64,000 nt of DNA from Brevibacillus gelatini (GTDB taxonomy: Bacteria > Bacillota > Bacilli > Brevibacillales > Brevibacillaceae), in contig NZ_RHHS01000028.1 in assembly GCF_003710935.1 (NCBI RefSeq), positions 43,020 through 107,019 of the forward strand, written 5' to 3'. The notes under the pieces were generated by a model. It did no database searches, had not been told where the DNA came from, and was given only the letters and a program-made list of their open reading frames with translations. Positions within the stretch are counted from its first letter, which is position 1; each line of letters opens with the position of its first letter. The position numbers and the translations under genes were made by a program. This document shows, in pieces, positions 49,366-58,009 of this stretch.

Positions 49366-50142
49366 ATCGAAAACAGCGAAGCAAACACCAATCGGTTTCC
49401 ATGCTTCACCACTACCAAGATAGTTATCTGATCCGAAGGTCGCCTCATCATATACGTCAAAGTACTTGATTCTATAATACGGATAAGCAACCAGCTCTGT
49501 AAATCTTCCGTTCGTGTCTACCGTATTAGAATCTGTTACAGTATATTCACTTGTAACGTTAAACCCTACTCCAGCAGAAACAATTTCTGCACTGACCGAA
49601 ACGTTTGCACTAAAGGTAGCCGCAACCTTTTCTGAAACTGTCAAAGTTAAGGTACCTTTGGAACCGCTTACTCTTTGAATTTCTTCAACGCCGCACGCAT
49701 ACGAAGTATCTGTCACAGTCACATAATCCGGTTTTAGATCTAAGTCCTGTGTGGTAACTTCGCCTTCACGATTGTTTTTGCCATCACGACTGTCTTTGTT
49801 GTATTGGTAGACTTTTTCGTCATTACTTTCTTCGAGAGGTACTCTAATTATCACACTTTTGGCCTTGAGTTTAGGGTCAGGTTTTTTTAATCCTGCTTTT
49901 TTAACAAACTCTTCCGGATTTTTAATAACAAACTCTTTATACCCTTTGTCTTTAAACACCTTAGCCTCGTACGCATCAGATGCTAAAAACTCATCGACAC
50001 TCTTGCAGTTTTCAGAATCCTTCCCCTTTTTTGTTTCAGCTGCATAACCTTTTTCGATTCCGCCTCCCAATAATACACTAAAAGTTAGAGTCATGATGCC
50101 AAGCAATGAAAAAGCTTTTTTGATTACTGCTTCTTTGATCAT
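49363..50142 (-). CDS. Secreted protein, possible aerolysin-type beta-pore protein
   Basis: The minus-strand ATG at 50142 follows a GGAGGTAGAAACA site. Residues 1-35 are a classic signal peptide ending near GYAAE. The mature part contains an amphipathic, Ser/Thr/Val-rich stretch (KVAATFSANVSVSAEIVSAG, then VGFNVTSEYTV) with alternating polar and nonpolar residues, as in the membrane-inserting hairpin of aerolysin-family toxins. Two cysteines could form a disulfide. No named domain is recognised with certainty. An alternative is an unrelated extracellular beta-sandwich protein. Confidence 0.6.
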   Translation of the reverse strand: MIKEAVIKKAFSLLGIMTLTFSVLLGGGIEKGYAAETKKGKDSENCKSVDEFLASDAYEAKVFKDKGYKEFVIKNPEEFVKKAGLKKPDPKLKAKSVIIRVPLEESNDEKVYQYNKDSRDGKNNREGEVTTQDLDLKPDYVTVTDTSYACGVEEIQRVSGSKGTLTLTVSEKVAATFSANVSVSAEIVSAGVGFNVTSEYTVTDSNTVDTNGRFTELVAYPYYRIKYFDVYDEATFGSDNYLGSGEAWKPIGVCFAVFD

Positions 50143-50433
50143 TGTTTCTACCTCCCAACATATACAAATTTACGAAATTATAATAAAATACTGGAAATAT
50201 ATTTGTCATTACTTAGAAATTATGGTTTTATAAGGAAAATATTTTGATTACTGCTATCCTCTTTTTGTTTGAAACGATTACCGGACAGGGGCGATGGCTT
50301 TCTATACGAATCGAGACTTGAAAGTTTCGTGTCGAATCAGATTTCCGATAGTCAATTAGGATGGAGTCCTGATATAGTAATCATGTGTTAAAAAGCACGT
50401 TTGATTAAAGTGAGACAGGGAAGGTGTGTTGCT

Positions 50434-50643
50434 TTGGGGATTGTAGATTTGTCTAACTTAACTTGGGAACAGTTTTGGATTGGTGTTGCCTACCTTTTGA
50501 CTACCGGTTCGCTTGCCAGTTTAGGAGTTGTTCGACTGTTTCAACAGTATACACGAACCGGAATCATGTTATTAGGAGCCGCTGGAGTTTGTACTGTCAT
50601 ATTCTTTGTGTTTATTTCCGATAACCATTTTAAGTTGGGCTAA
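50434..50643 (+). CDS. Small membrane protein
   Basis: A TTG at 50434 lies 9 nt after AGGGAAGG (50415-50422); a longer form from TTG 50401 is possible. The protein has two hydrophobic helices (about residues 12-35 and 45-64). Family unknown. The gene-free stretch 50143-50433 before it shows no other feature. Confidence 0.45.
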   Translation: MGIVDLSNLTWEQFWIGVAYLLTTGSLASLGVVRLFQQYTRTGIMLLGAAGVCTVIFFVFISDNHFKLG

Positions 50644-50659
50644 TAGTGATGCTACGGAA

Positions 50660-50691
50660 AAGACGATCACAGTGGAACGATGATCGTTTTA
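50660..50691 (+). terminator. Terminator
   Basis: ACGATCA (50663-50669) pairs with TGATCGT (50681-50687), then TTTT. Confidence 0.6.
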
Positions 50692-50714
50692 TGATTTGTA
50701 TTATACAAGCAACC

Positions 50715-50740
50715 TATAATGGACTATAATGGACTATAAT
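50715..50740 (+). promoter_or_regulatory. Triple -10 box: three tandem TATAATGGAC repeats
   Basis: TATAAT occurs at 50715-50720, 50725-50730 and 50735-50740, each a 10-bp repeat unit. No strong -35 is obvious. It is placed upstream of the cobalamin riboswitch, so it is likely part of its promoter region. Confidence 0.5.
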
Positions 50741-50769
50741 GTACATAGCTTGTTTGACAATTGAATATA

Positions 50770-50962
50770 GTGGAAAAAAGGTGAAACGCTGCAGCGTTTC
50801 TTAAAAGGGAAGAACGGTGCAAATCCGTCGCGGTCCCGCCACTGTTATTGGAGAGCACGCTTAGGTCACTGTGTCCTAACGGGAAGGCTTAAGCAAGCTG
50901 GATGTAGTTATTCAGCTACGTGCGTTTGATCCATGAGCCAGGAGACCTACCTTTTTTCTTGA
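50770..50962 (+). promoter_or_regulatory. Cobalamin (B12) riboswitch
   Basis: The conserved core is present: GGTGCAAATCCGTCGCGGTCC beginning near 50817, then CCGCCACTG, a variable region, and GAGCCAGGAGACCTACCT near 50935. The 5' AAAAAAGGTG and 3' ACCTTTTTT halves form P1. It senses adenosylcobalamin and normally lowers expression of downstream cobalt or B12 uptake genes. Confidence 0.93.
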
Positions 50963-51003
50963 TCACAACAGTACCTACGAGGATAGGGAGGTGTGTATAG
51001 ATG

Positions 51004-51061
51004 ACGCTTGTTTTGTCGCGTCTATAGGCACTTTCTGCACATTTGTAGAAAGTGCTTTTTT
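51004..51061 (+). terminator. Riboswitch expression platform: terminator upstream of cobalt operon
   Basis: GCACTTTCT (51028-51036) pairs with AGAAAGTGC (51047-51055), followed by TTTTTTG. An upstream TATAGA...TCTATA hairpin could act as a switch helper. Ligand-bound riboswitch is expected to favour termination here. Confidence 0.75.
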
Positions 51062-51099
51062 GTTCGGGTTCGCCATCATAAGAAAAGGAGTAGAAAGAC

Positions 51100-51618
51100 A
51101 TGACGAAGGTGACTTTTCTAGGAATCATCGCTATCATTTTCGCTTTGATGTTTTCGAACTCACCTGTAACAGCCGGAGAATCGATAATCGCAAACGTACA
51201 GAATGAACAAGGGGGAGACGTACGCCCAGATTTGGATACCGCAGAGGTAGAACTTATGTTTGCCAATATCCAGAACGGTACTGCTCATATCTTCCTTCGT
51301 AGTCCTGAACGCAAATTCTTTTCGCCAACGGATTTTCCCATTGTGGAAGGAACGGATTTAATTGACGCGACTTTGCCGATAGAAAACGGGAAGGCAACCT
51401 TTCAGTACATGTTTCCCATTCGGGGCGATTATCATCTAAAAGTAGACGTAGTGGATGGTGAAGGAAAAGCTGCAGGAACTCACGAGCTTGTCATTACCAT
51501 CAATGAGAATCCGGAAGAAGTAAAAAATGCTGTTATTTTTATTGCGATATTGGTTGCTTTTGGCTTTGTTGTCGGCTATGTCTTATCGAGAGGGAGGAAA
51601 CGTGTCCATGCGGTTTAG
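51100..51618 (+). CDS. Membrane-anchored secreted protein under B12 riboswitch
   Basis: ATG 51100 after AAAGGAG. The 172-residue protein has a signal peptide, an extracellular beta-sandwich-like domain (FixH/YtkA-like pattern with MFANIQNGTAHIFLR, DYHLKVDV) and a C-terminal transmembrane helix followed by a basic tail. It is the first gene after a cobalamin riboswitch and precedes CbtB-type and related genes, suggesting a role in cobalt capture or transport. No metal-ligand motif is visible in the domain itself. Confidence 0.65.
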   Translation: MTKVTFLGIIAIIFALMFSNSPVTAGESIIANVQNEQGGDVRPDLDTAEVELMFANIQNGTAHIFLRSPERKFFSPTDFPIVEGTDLIDATLPIENGKATFQYMFPIRGDYHLKVDVVDGEGKAAGTHELVITINENPEEVKNAVIFIAILVAFGFVVGYVLSRGRKRVHAV

Positions 51619-52117
51619 GGTTGTACTCCTAGTTAGTGTACTGCTTATGTCAATGACAAGCTCCACTGTTTTTGCACATGGATCCGATCAAGGGGGTGGC
51701 GACCATCATGCTCGGGTCGGGGAACTGGCCTATTTTGAAGGGAAACTCGAAACGTCAGGTCAAGAAAGAGGCCCGTATGAAGTTCAGTTCCATGCGATCC
51801 GATTGGAGGACAAAGCCGAAATCATGTCAATGAAAAGCAGTTCCCCCGATGGATCATATAAATTTGCTATGCAATTCTTTGATGGAGCAGAACATGAGGT
51901 AACCATTTCGCTTGTCGATCCAGCCACAAAATCTATTCTTGCAGAGAAGAAAGTAACCGTAGAGGTAGAGGGGTTTCATCCTCCTTTTGCTGTTAAAGTC
52001 AAAACCATGGTGTTTCTACTGTCAGTTATCGCTTTTGGAATGGTTGTGGGGGTAAGTGTTACACGATGGGGAAAAACAAATCGAAAATGGAAGGGAGAGT
52101 ACCCTGATGTCGCATAA
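51608..52117 (+). CDS. Membrane-anchored His-rich protein under B12 riboswitch
   Basis: ATG 51608 (or GTG 51602) overlaps the previous stop by 11 bp. The 169-residue protein has a signal peptide, a His-rich start of the mature part (AHGSDQGGGDHHAR), an extracellular beta domain and a C-terminal membrane helix with basic tail. Architecture parallels the preceding gene. The His-rich start could bind Co2+ or Ni2+. The topology and riboswitch linkage suggest a cobalt-acquisition role, similar to the extra small subunits of other cobalt transporters. Confidence 0.6.
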   Translation: MRFRVVLLVSVLLMSMTSSTVFAHGSDQGGGDHHARVGELAYFEGKLETSGQERGPYEVQFHAIRLEDKAEIMSMKSSSPDGSYKFAMQFFDGAEHEVTISLVDPATKSILAEKKVTVEVEGFHPPFAVKVKTMVFLLSVIAFGMVVGVSVTRWGKTNRKWKGEYPDVA

Positions 52118-52298
52118 GTTCGAACATGCAAAAAAATACAACGTGAAAAACATGTTCTTTTCTTTGCCGGCCCAGTTAGCCGCAGTTCTTTTTCTCGCCG
52201 GAATTGTCCTATATACCACCCTGTTCTCTGGTTATGCTCCCGTACACGATTCCCTTCATGAATTACGACATGCTCTGATGTTTATTCCATGCCATTAA
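52107..52298 (+). CDS. cbtB: CbtB-type cobalt transporter subunit
   Basis: ATG 52107 after AAGGGAGAG. The 63-residue protein has one membrane helix and a C-terminal [17 protein letters not shown], which matches the His/PCH signature of CbtB. CbtA/CbtB systems are known B12-riboswitch-controlled cobalt transporters. No CbtA with its usual several helices is seen next to it; the two preceding membrane-anchored proteins may substitute. Strong support comes from the riboswitch. Confidence 0.8.
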   Translation: MSHKFEHAKKYNVKNMFFSLPAQLAAVLFLAGIVLYTTLFSGYAPVHDSLHELRHALMFIPCH

Positions 52299-52311
52299 GG
52301 TGGTAGAACCA

Positions 52312-54114
52312 TTGAACACCGTCATTGTACAGCTTTTTTCAATGGCCATGCACAGGTTTGCTCAGAGGCGACAAGTTAGATTGCTTGAACAAACGATTTC
52401 AATGTTCATTCGCTTATGGGAGAGGGATCCAGAGAGGTTGTTTGTCAACTTGATACAATTCAGTAAGGATTCACGCTGGGTGCTTCGCTACATAGCCGGA
52501 AGGGAACTCTATAGATTTTTGCAAGCTGGTGGAAAGAAGGCAGCGGAAATCTGGTTTACTCTGGCGGATGATGACAATTTGTATGTCCGAGAAGGGGCTG
52601 CAAAGGGTATTGTGGCAGCATCAGCCGTTAGCTTTGACGAAGTATGGTCCTTCTGGGAAAAAGCTTTCTCTCATCCTTCCGACAAGGTACGTCAAACGGC
52701 CGCCCTGACTTTTATCAAGCTTTGGGAAATTCCGTTTGTACGGGAGCGGCTTCTGTCTGTGTACTCTCATCTCCAATCTGATTCATCGGCAAAAGTAAAC
52801 ACAATCGTCAAGACACACATCGCCCCTCTGTTGGGAAAGAACGACAAACCTGTTGTGTTGACAAAACATTATGTCACTACGGAAGAGCTTCCTGTGCCCT
52901 CCAGGTTAATCGATCAAGTCATTGGACAAGAGCGGGCCGTAGACATTATCAAATTGGCCGCTCGACAAAAACGTTCGGTACTTCTTATTGGCGAGCCAGG
53001 CACAGGAAAAAGCATGCTGGCGAAGGCCATGTCTGAATTACTTCCCGCTTCTTCGTTGGAAGATATCATTGTGGAGTTGAACGAAGAGGAGAGAAATGTT
53101 CCACGAGTAAGAAGACTCCCGGCAGGTGAAGCGGAGAGAATTATTAAGCAACGGGAAAAGGATGTTTACACCAGTGTCTTAACTCTTCGTTGGATTGTAG
53201 GGTTTGCCTGTACTGTGTCTCTGTTTGTTTCTGTATTTTACTCCGTTACCCGAGATAATCCCATTTACATCATGGGTGGACTGTTTGCAATCCCATTGTT
53301 CTATTGGTTCGGGAAAACCATAAAAGCCAAATCCACAAGTCAATTGCCAAAATTCCTGGTAAACCATCGAAACACATCACGAGCTCCGTTCATTGATGCG
53401 ACAGGACTCCACGCTGGGGCCTTACTCGGAGATGTACGTCATGACCCTTATCAATCCGGAGGATTAGAGGCAATGCCACATCACTTGGTTGAACCCGGTG
53501 CAATCCATTTGGCACACAATGGCGTACTTTTTATTGATGAAGTCTCCACTCTCTCGCTGGAATCCCAGCAGTCCCTGCTTACCGCTTTTCAGGAAAAGAA
53601 ACTGAGCATCACAGGGCTTTCGCCGGGGTCAAGCGGAACAATGATTCGAACAGAACCTGTACCGTGTGACTTCCTGATGGTTCTGGCTGGTAATCTGTCG
53701 GACGTTGACAAAATTCATCCTGCTTTACGGTCAAGGATCCGCGGATACGGGTACGAAATCTACATGAAGACAACCATGGATGATACCGAAGAAAATCGCT
53801 ATAAATTGGCTCTGTTTGTAGCACAGGAAGTACGCAGGGACGGAAAAATCCCGCATTTCACCCGTGAAGCAGTCGAAGCTGTGATAAATAAAGCGAAGGA
53901 GATGTCCGGTTATCCAGATAAACTGACGACCCGTCTTCGAGAACTGGGAGGACTTATTCGTGCAGCAGGAGACATTGCTGTACAAGCAGATTCTCCCGTT
54001 GTTCTAGAGGAACATGTACAACAAGCACTAATCATCTGCAAGTCAATAGAAGAGCAAATGGATTCAAACCAGACATCCTCCTCCTCGTCGTTACAGGTCA
54101 GTTGCAAAGTGTAA
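52312..54114 (+). CDS. LonB-like membrane AAA+ ATPase without protease domain, N-terminal HEAT repeats
   Basis: TTG 52312 is 9 nt after AAGGTGG; GTG 52300 is an alternative. Residues about 1-180 look like HEAT/ARM helical repeats. The AAA+ part, similar to archaeal LonB, has GEPGTGKS (near 227-234), two membrane helices inserted between Walker A and B (about 291-336), VLFIDEVST (Walker B), [16 protein letters not shown] and [12 protein letters not shown]. It ends after the AAA lid ([10 protein letters not shown]); the S16 Ser-Lys protease domain is absent. It therefore probably remodels or assembles membrane proteins rather than degrading them. It lies in the B12-riboswitch operon. Confidence 0.82.
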   Translation: MNTVIVQLFSMAMHRFAQRRQVRLLEQTISMFIRLWERDPERLFVNLIQFSKDSRWVLRYIAGRELYRFLQAGGKKAAEIWFTLADDDNLYVREGAAKGIVAASAVSFDEVWSFWEKAFSHPSDKVRQTAALTFIKLWEIPFVRERLLSVYSHLQSDSSAKVNTIVKTHIAPLLGKNDKPVVLTKHYVTTEELPVPSRLIDQVIGQERAVDIIKLAARQKRSVLLIGEPGTGKSMLAKAMSELLPASSLEDIIVELNEEERNVPRVRRLPAGEAERIIKQREKDVYTSVLTLRWIVGFACTVSLFVSVFYSVTRDNPIYIMGGLFAIPLFYWFGKTIKAKSTSQLPKFLVNHRNTSRAPFIDATGLHAGALLGDVRHDPYQSGGLEAMPHHLVEPGAIHLAHNGVLFIDEVSTLSLESQQSLLTAFQEKKLSITGLSPGSSGTMIRTEPVPCDFLMVLAGNLSDVDKIHPALRSRIRGYGYEIYMKTTMDDTEENRYKLALFVAQEVRRDGKIPHFTREAVEAVINKAKEMSGYPDKLTTRLRELGGLIRAAGDIAVQADSPVVLEEHVQQALIICKSIEEQMDSNQTSSSSSLQVSCKV

Positions 54115-54120
54115 TTTCAC

Positions 54121-54164
54121 AAACCCTTGGTCTTGTAGTAGGGAGACCAAGGGTTTTGTTTGTT
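54121..54164 (+). terminator. Terminator of the riboswitch-controlled operon
   Basis: AACCCTTGGTCT (54121-54132) pairs perfectly with AGACCAAGGGTT (54143-54154), then TTGTTTG. Confidence 0.85.
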
Positions 54165-54305
54165 TTCTTAACCTCCTTAAACTTTCGACCAGTAGAATCT
54201 ATTTAAACTAATCAGCATTCCCCGAAATACCTCCATATTTTCTACACATCTTTTTCGTAAACTGTTCTTGTTCTATTAACTCTTTAATAACATTAGGAGT
54301 TACAC

Positions 54306-55502
54306 ATGAAAACAAGGGCATTTATTGCTGCACTAGCATTCTTCATTTCATGGAGCTTGATTCCGTACTCAGAAGGCTTAGCACAACAAGAGTCCGTTTC
54401 CAAGATTCAAAAGCAACTTGATGAAATTCGCGCTCAAAAGCGGAAGAAAGTCCAATCTATGAAAAACATTGATTCACAAATTCAGACGATACAAAAACAA
54501 AGCAAACAATTGGACGATGAGCTGATGGTGATTGACCTAAGAAGAAACGAGCTCCAAACCAAAATAGACCGTTTGGAAAATAGAATAGCACTGACAAAAC
54601 AACAGATGGTGCAGATACATAAGGAACTGGATCAAGTTTCCAAACGGATTGCAAAACGGGAGTCGGTACTGCGGGCAAGAGTCAAAGCCATGTATGAGCA
54701 GGGATCGACAACCTATTTGGATGTAATTTTTGGTTCGAAGAGTTTTAGTGATTTTCTCCTTCGTTGGAAGATAATCCAAATGATTGTTGAACAAGACACA
54801 ACAATATTGGAGGCTCACCAAAAAGACAAAGCGCTTCTCCGGCAACAGGAAGAAAAAATAAGAGCTTCGTTGTCGGTAATTGAGTCGTTGGTGGAAGAAT
54901 CTGAGAATCTGAAGATCTCTCTTGATCAACAGTACAAAAAGAGTATGTTGGTAAAAGCAGCATTGAAAGAACAGCAGGCAAAACTCTCTGACATAAGGGA
55001 AGAGGAAGAACAAAACTTGCTGCAATTGATCACCGCTGAATCCAAAAAGATCGCGGAAACAAGACAAAAGAATAAGAACGTATACTCTAGTACTTATTCT
55101 GGAGGTCAACTTTTTCTCCCGTTGCCACCAAGCAGTTACCGTCTGACGTCTTCCTTTGGTTTAAGAAAAGATCCGATTACCGGGAAGTCGTCAGGGCATA
55201 ATGGTCTTGATATGGCTGCTCCCAAAGGGACCGATATCTATGCCGCCGAAGACGGCGTTGTAACTGTCGCCAGTTATTTGCGCGGTTACGGAAACGTAAT
55301 TGCTATCAAACATAATGAAGAAATCACCACGTTGTATGCTCACATCCGCGAAGGAGGCATTATGGTAAAAGTCGGGCAAACGGTAAAACGTGGTGAGAAA
55401 ATTGCCGAGGTTGGTTCTACTGGGCGTTCTACAGGGAACCATCTCCATTTTACCGTTTACAAAAACGAGCAGGCCGTAGATCCCGACGGCTTTCTGAAGT
55501 AA
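54306..55502 (+). CDS. Secreted coiled-coil M23 peptidase (EnvC/PcsB-like)
   Basis: The 398-residue protein has a signal peptide, a long coiled coil (about 28-250) and a C-terminal LytM domain: GHNGLDMAAPKGTDIYAAEDG and GNHLHFTVYK. The zinc ligands His/Asp and HxH are intact, so it should be an active peptidoglycan endopeptidase. EnvC-like proteins usually work with membrane proteins in cell division or envelope remodelling. No partner FtsX-like gene is nearby. The promoter region upstream is AT-rich. Confidence 0.9.
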   Translation: MKTRAFIAALAFFISWSLIPYSEGLAQQESVSKIQKQLDEIRAQKRKKVQSMKNIDSQIQTIQKQSKQLDDELMVIDLRRNELQTKIDRLENRIALTKQQMVQIHKELDQVSKRIAKRESVLRARVKAMYEQGSTTYLDVIFGSKSFSDFLLRWKIIQMIVEQDTTILEAHQKDKALLRQQEEKIRASLSVIESLVEESENLKISLDQQYKKSMLVKAALKEQQAKLSDIREEEEQNLLQLITAESKKIAETRQKNKNVYSSTYSGGQLFLPLPPSSYRLTSSFGLRKDPITGKSSGHNGLDMAAPKGTDIYAAEDGVVTVASYLRGYGNVIAIKHNEEITTLYAHIREGGIMVKVGQTVKRGEKIAEVGSTGRSTGNHLHFTVYKNEQAVDPDGFLK

Positions 55503-55531
55503 GTAAGACATAAGAAGGAGGAAGTACCGAG

Positions 55532-56071
55532 TTGAGAATAAAGGCTATTTTGATTTGTATCGTTTTTTTATTTGTATGGACGATTACCATCCCAGGCGTG
55601 AAGGCAGATGTTGAAAACGGGTGGTATATAACCGGTATCTCGTATGATGGACCAATAATCGCACAAACGGATACCGTATTTTATGTTGGTGTCGTAGAGG
55701 CAAAGGTAAAGAATGGTGAGATGGGAGAACTCGAAAGTGCCACAGCAGTTACCGACGCACAAGTTACAGCAGTTTTCACGAAAGGCCAAGAAAAGATTGA
55801 GGCTACTCTTATTCATGAACAGAATGGCGAGTATAAGGGTGTAGTCGCATTGCCTACTGCCGGAGAATGGATCGTAAAGATAAAAGCCGTCCGCGGTCAC
55901 TCTGAACAAAGGCAAGTAAATCCAACCGATCAAAAATATGAGGCTGAATTCACAACCCCGTTAAAGGCTAAAGATCCGGAAAACAATTGGATGCCCGTGT
56001 ATTTGTTCATACTCGTGTTTGTAGTAGCAGGAATATTGATGTTGATGTGGGTAAGAAAACGGAACCCATGA
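55532..56071 (+). CDS. Membrane-anchored secreted protein with FixH/YtkA-like domain
   Basis: The TTG start at 55532 follows AAGGAGG. Features are a signal peptide, an extracellular Ig-like beta domain of about 110 residues (TVFYVGVVEAKV, GEYKGVVALPTAGEWIVKIKA) and a C-terminal membrane helix with basic tail. It resembles the two membrane-anchored proteins at 51100-52117 in layout. YtkA/FixH-like domains often accompany metal or thiol-redox genes. Its substrate is unknown. Confidence 0.6.
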   Translation: MRIKAILICIVFLFVWTITIPGVKADVENGWYITGISYDGPIIAQTDTVFYVGVVEAKVKNGEMGELESATAVTDAQVTAVFTKGQEKIEATLIHEQNGEYKGVVALPTAGEWIVKIKAVRGHSEQRQVNPTDQKYEAEFTTPLKAKDPENNWMPVYLFILVFVVAGILMLMWVRKRNP

Positions 56072-56078
56072 CAACTAG

Positions 56079-56112
56079 GATGGCACGGATGATTCGTGAC
56101 CATCTTTTTCTT
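56079..56112 (+). terminator. Terminator
   Basis: GATGG plus CACG pair with CGTG plus CCATC, followed by TTTTTCTTT. Confidence 0.75.
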
Positions 56113-56191
56113 TCCGGCGCTCCATAATTCCTACATATTTTGATTCTATACTTACCTTACAAGAAACGGATAGACGGGTTAGGAGGTCACT

Positions 56192-56773
56192 GTGGATTGG
56201 ATTACAAACGTAGAAGCGATCGCGGAATGGTTACGGTCCTGGGGAGTGATCGCTATTGCAGGCAGTATACTGCTCAATGTGGTCATCAGTATAACGGGAG
56301 TGCTGCCTTCCATTTTTTTATCGGGAGCAAATGCAATCGTATTTGGTCTGATGGGAGGTTTTCTCGTTTCTTTGGTGGGTGAAGTGACGGGAGCAGTACT
56401 GGCATTCCAGCTCTATCGTTGGGGAGTAGGTAAGTCAAGAAAACTGAGGAAATGGTCGGAAAGCAATTGGGTACAAAGAGTCAACCAAGCTTCCCGGCTA
56501 AAGCAAATGGCAGGCATAGTCCTACTGCGGGTTAACCCCCTTTTGCCGTCCGGATTTGTCAACTTCGGTGCCTCTCTGACAAGGATATCTCTTTTGGATT
56601 TTCTGTTGGCTACATTGATCGGGAAAATTCCTTCCTTGGTTTTCGAGACGTTTGTTGGGCATGATATCGTATTTCTCTCGGAAAACAAATCCCGTTTGGC
56701 CGTATCGCTGATATTGGGAAGCCTTGTCTTCTTGATATTCTGGTCAAGACGTAAAAAGGGGGAGCATTTATGA
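56192..56773 (+). CDS. TVP38/TMEM64 (DedA-like) membrane protein
   Basis: The GTG start at 56192 follows AGGAGG. The 193-residue protein has about five helices. The central region (SIFLSGANAIVFGLMGGFLVSLVGE, RLKQMAGIVLLRVNPLLPSGFVNFGAS) contains the PL-P-G and F-x-G pattern of the SNARE-associated/VTT domain. These proteins are linked with lipid scrambling or undecaprenyl-phosphate recycling and membrane homeostasis. It is directly followed by the thioredoxin-like gene with a 4-bp overlap. Confidence 0.8.
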   Translation: MDWITNVEAIAEWLRSWGVIAIAGSILLNVVISITGVLPSIFLSGANAIVFGLMGGFLVSLVGEVTGAVLAFQLYRWGVGKSRKLRKWSESNWVQRVNQASRLKQMAGIVLLRVNPLLPSGFVNFGASLTRISLLDFLLATLIGKIPSLVFETFVGHDIVFLSENKSRLAVSLILGSLVFLIFWSRRKKGEHL

Positions 56774-57288
56774 AAAAAAGTATTGCGATTCTGTTTATTA
56801 TCATGTTGGCGGTAATTGCCATCTACAACAATAACCAGACAAAAAACGGTTCACCTGACCAGATTCCCAAGATAGGATTTACAGCTCCTCATTTTTCACT
56901 GTCGTCACTGGATAACCAAACCTACCAAGTTGCCGGGAAACGCGATAAGCCGGTTATTCTGAACTTCTGGGCGTCCTGGTGTGGTCCCTGCCGGGAAGAG
57001 GCGCCATACTTAAAAGAGTTATACGAGAAGTACAAAGATCGTTTGGATTTCTACGCGATTAATCTTACAGCCAATGATGATGTTGAATCTGCAAAAGCGT
57101 TTGTAAAAGAATTTGGACTCTCGTTTCCTATTCTGCTGGATGAAACGGGTAAGATAGCAAATCTGTATCAGGTGATTTCCATTCCGACCACATACTTTAT
57201 TAACACAAATGGCATCATCACACAAAAAATCATTGGTGCAACGGATCCTGGATCGTTTGAACAATACATGAAAGAGTTGGTTCGGTAA
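56770..57288 (+). CDS. TlpA/ResA-like membrane-anchored thiol-disulfide oxidoreductase
   Basis: ATG 56770. An N-terminal membrane anchor (residues 4-20), then a thioredoxin fold with the active site WCGPCREEAP (near residue 76) and cis-Pro region SIPTTYFINTNG. It has the general AhpC-TSA/Redoxin pattern of extracytoplasmic TlpA/ResA proteins, which reduce disulfides outside the membrane. It lies between the DedA-like gene and two Lgt-type genes, so it may act on secreted or lipid-modified proteins. Confidence 0.9.
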   Translation: MKKSIAILFIIMLAVIAIYNNNQTKNGSPDQIPKIGFTAPHFSLSSLDNQTYQVAGKRDKPVILNFWASWCGPCREEAPYLKELYEKYKDRLDFYAINLTANDDVESAKAFVKEFGLSFPILLDETGKIANLYQVISIPTTYFINTNGIITQKIIGATDPGSFEQYMKELVR

Positions 57289-57289
57289 C

Positions 57290-58009
57290 ATGATGATTCG
57301 TTTATTACATCAGCTCACAAATGTCGAATGGCTTTCCATGACCTTTTCCGGATTGGTCGCTTATTTCGTGATATCGAGGCTGTTAAAAGGGGAACCGTCT
57401 CGAGAACCCATAACAGACGCTCTATTCAAAAGCGGTTTAATTGTTTTAGCCATTTGGAAGCTATCCCCACTCGTTTTACAGCCTACGTTGCTGTTGGACG
57501 AAACCTTGAACCTATTTAGTTTTTTGCTTTCCACCGGTACGGATCCAGGATTATACCTAGGTGTTGCTGCAGGAGTATGGTTTATAACCTACAAAATTCG
57601 AAAAGACAGCATACCGGCAGAAAAAATAACGGAAGTATTGCCATTCGGACTATTAAGTGGATTTGTGGTGTTTTTCCTTCTGAACCGAAGTGTCGGAACG
57701 GTGACTGAAATGCCCTGGGGAATAGCAGTTGATCAATCTTCGTACCGATATCATCCATTAGGTCTGTATCAACTCATTTTTGGAATTGCTACTGGACTGT
57801 TGATGATATGGGCGAAAAGAAGAGGAAAGTCTGTATCATTTGGTTCATTTCTGTTGTACTTTAGTTTGTTTCAGATGACGTTGACATTCTTCCAGTATAC
57901 AACACCATATTTTCTCGGTCTGTCTCTTCAGCAGCTTTTCTTCATTGTAGTTGCCGCTTTAAGCATTATATTCAACACGCATAAAAAAGAAGGGAAGGAT
58001 ATAACATGA
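57290..58009 (+). CDS. Lgt-like multi-pass membrane protein, probably noncatalytic
   Basis: The 239-residue protein has about seven helices. A segment YRYHPLGLYQLIFG resembles the HPxxLYE region of prolipoprotein diacylglyceryl transferase, and PWGIAVD precedes it as in Lgt, but the Glu and upstream catalytic Arg/His motifs are missing. The stop overlaps the next gene, a fuller Lgt. The two may form a heteromeric or regulatory pair. The family call is tentative. Confidence 0.55.
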   Translation: MMIRLLHQLTNVEWLSMTFSGLVAYFVISRLLKGEPSREPITDALFKSGLIVLAIWKLSPLVLQPTLLLDETLNLFSFLLSTGTDPGLYLGVAAGVWFITYKIRKDSIPAEKITEVLPFGLLSGFVVFFLLNRSVGTVTEMPWGIAVDQSSYRYHPLGLYQLIFGIATGLLMIWAKRRGKSVSFGSFLLYFSLFQMTLTFFQYTTPYFLGLSLQQLFFIVVAALSIIFNTHKKEGKDIT

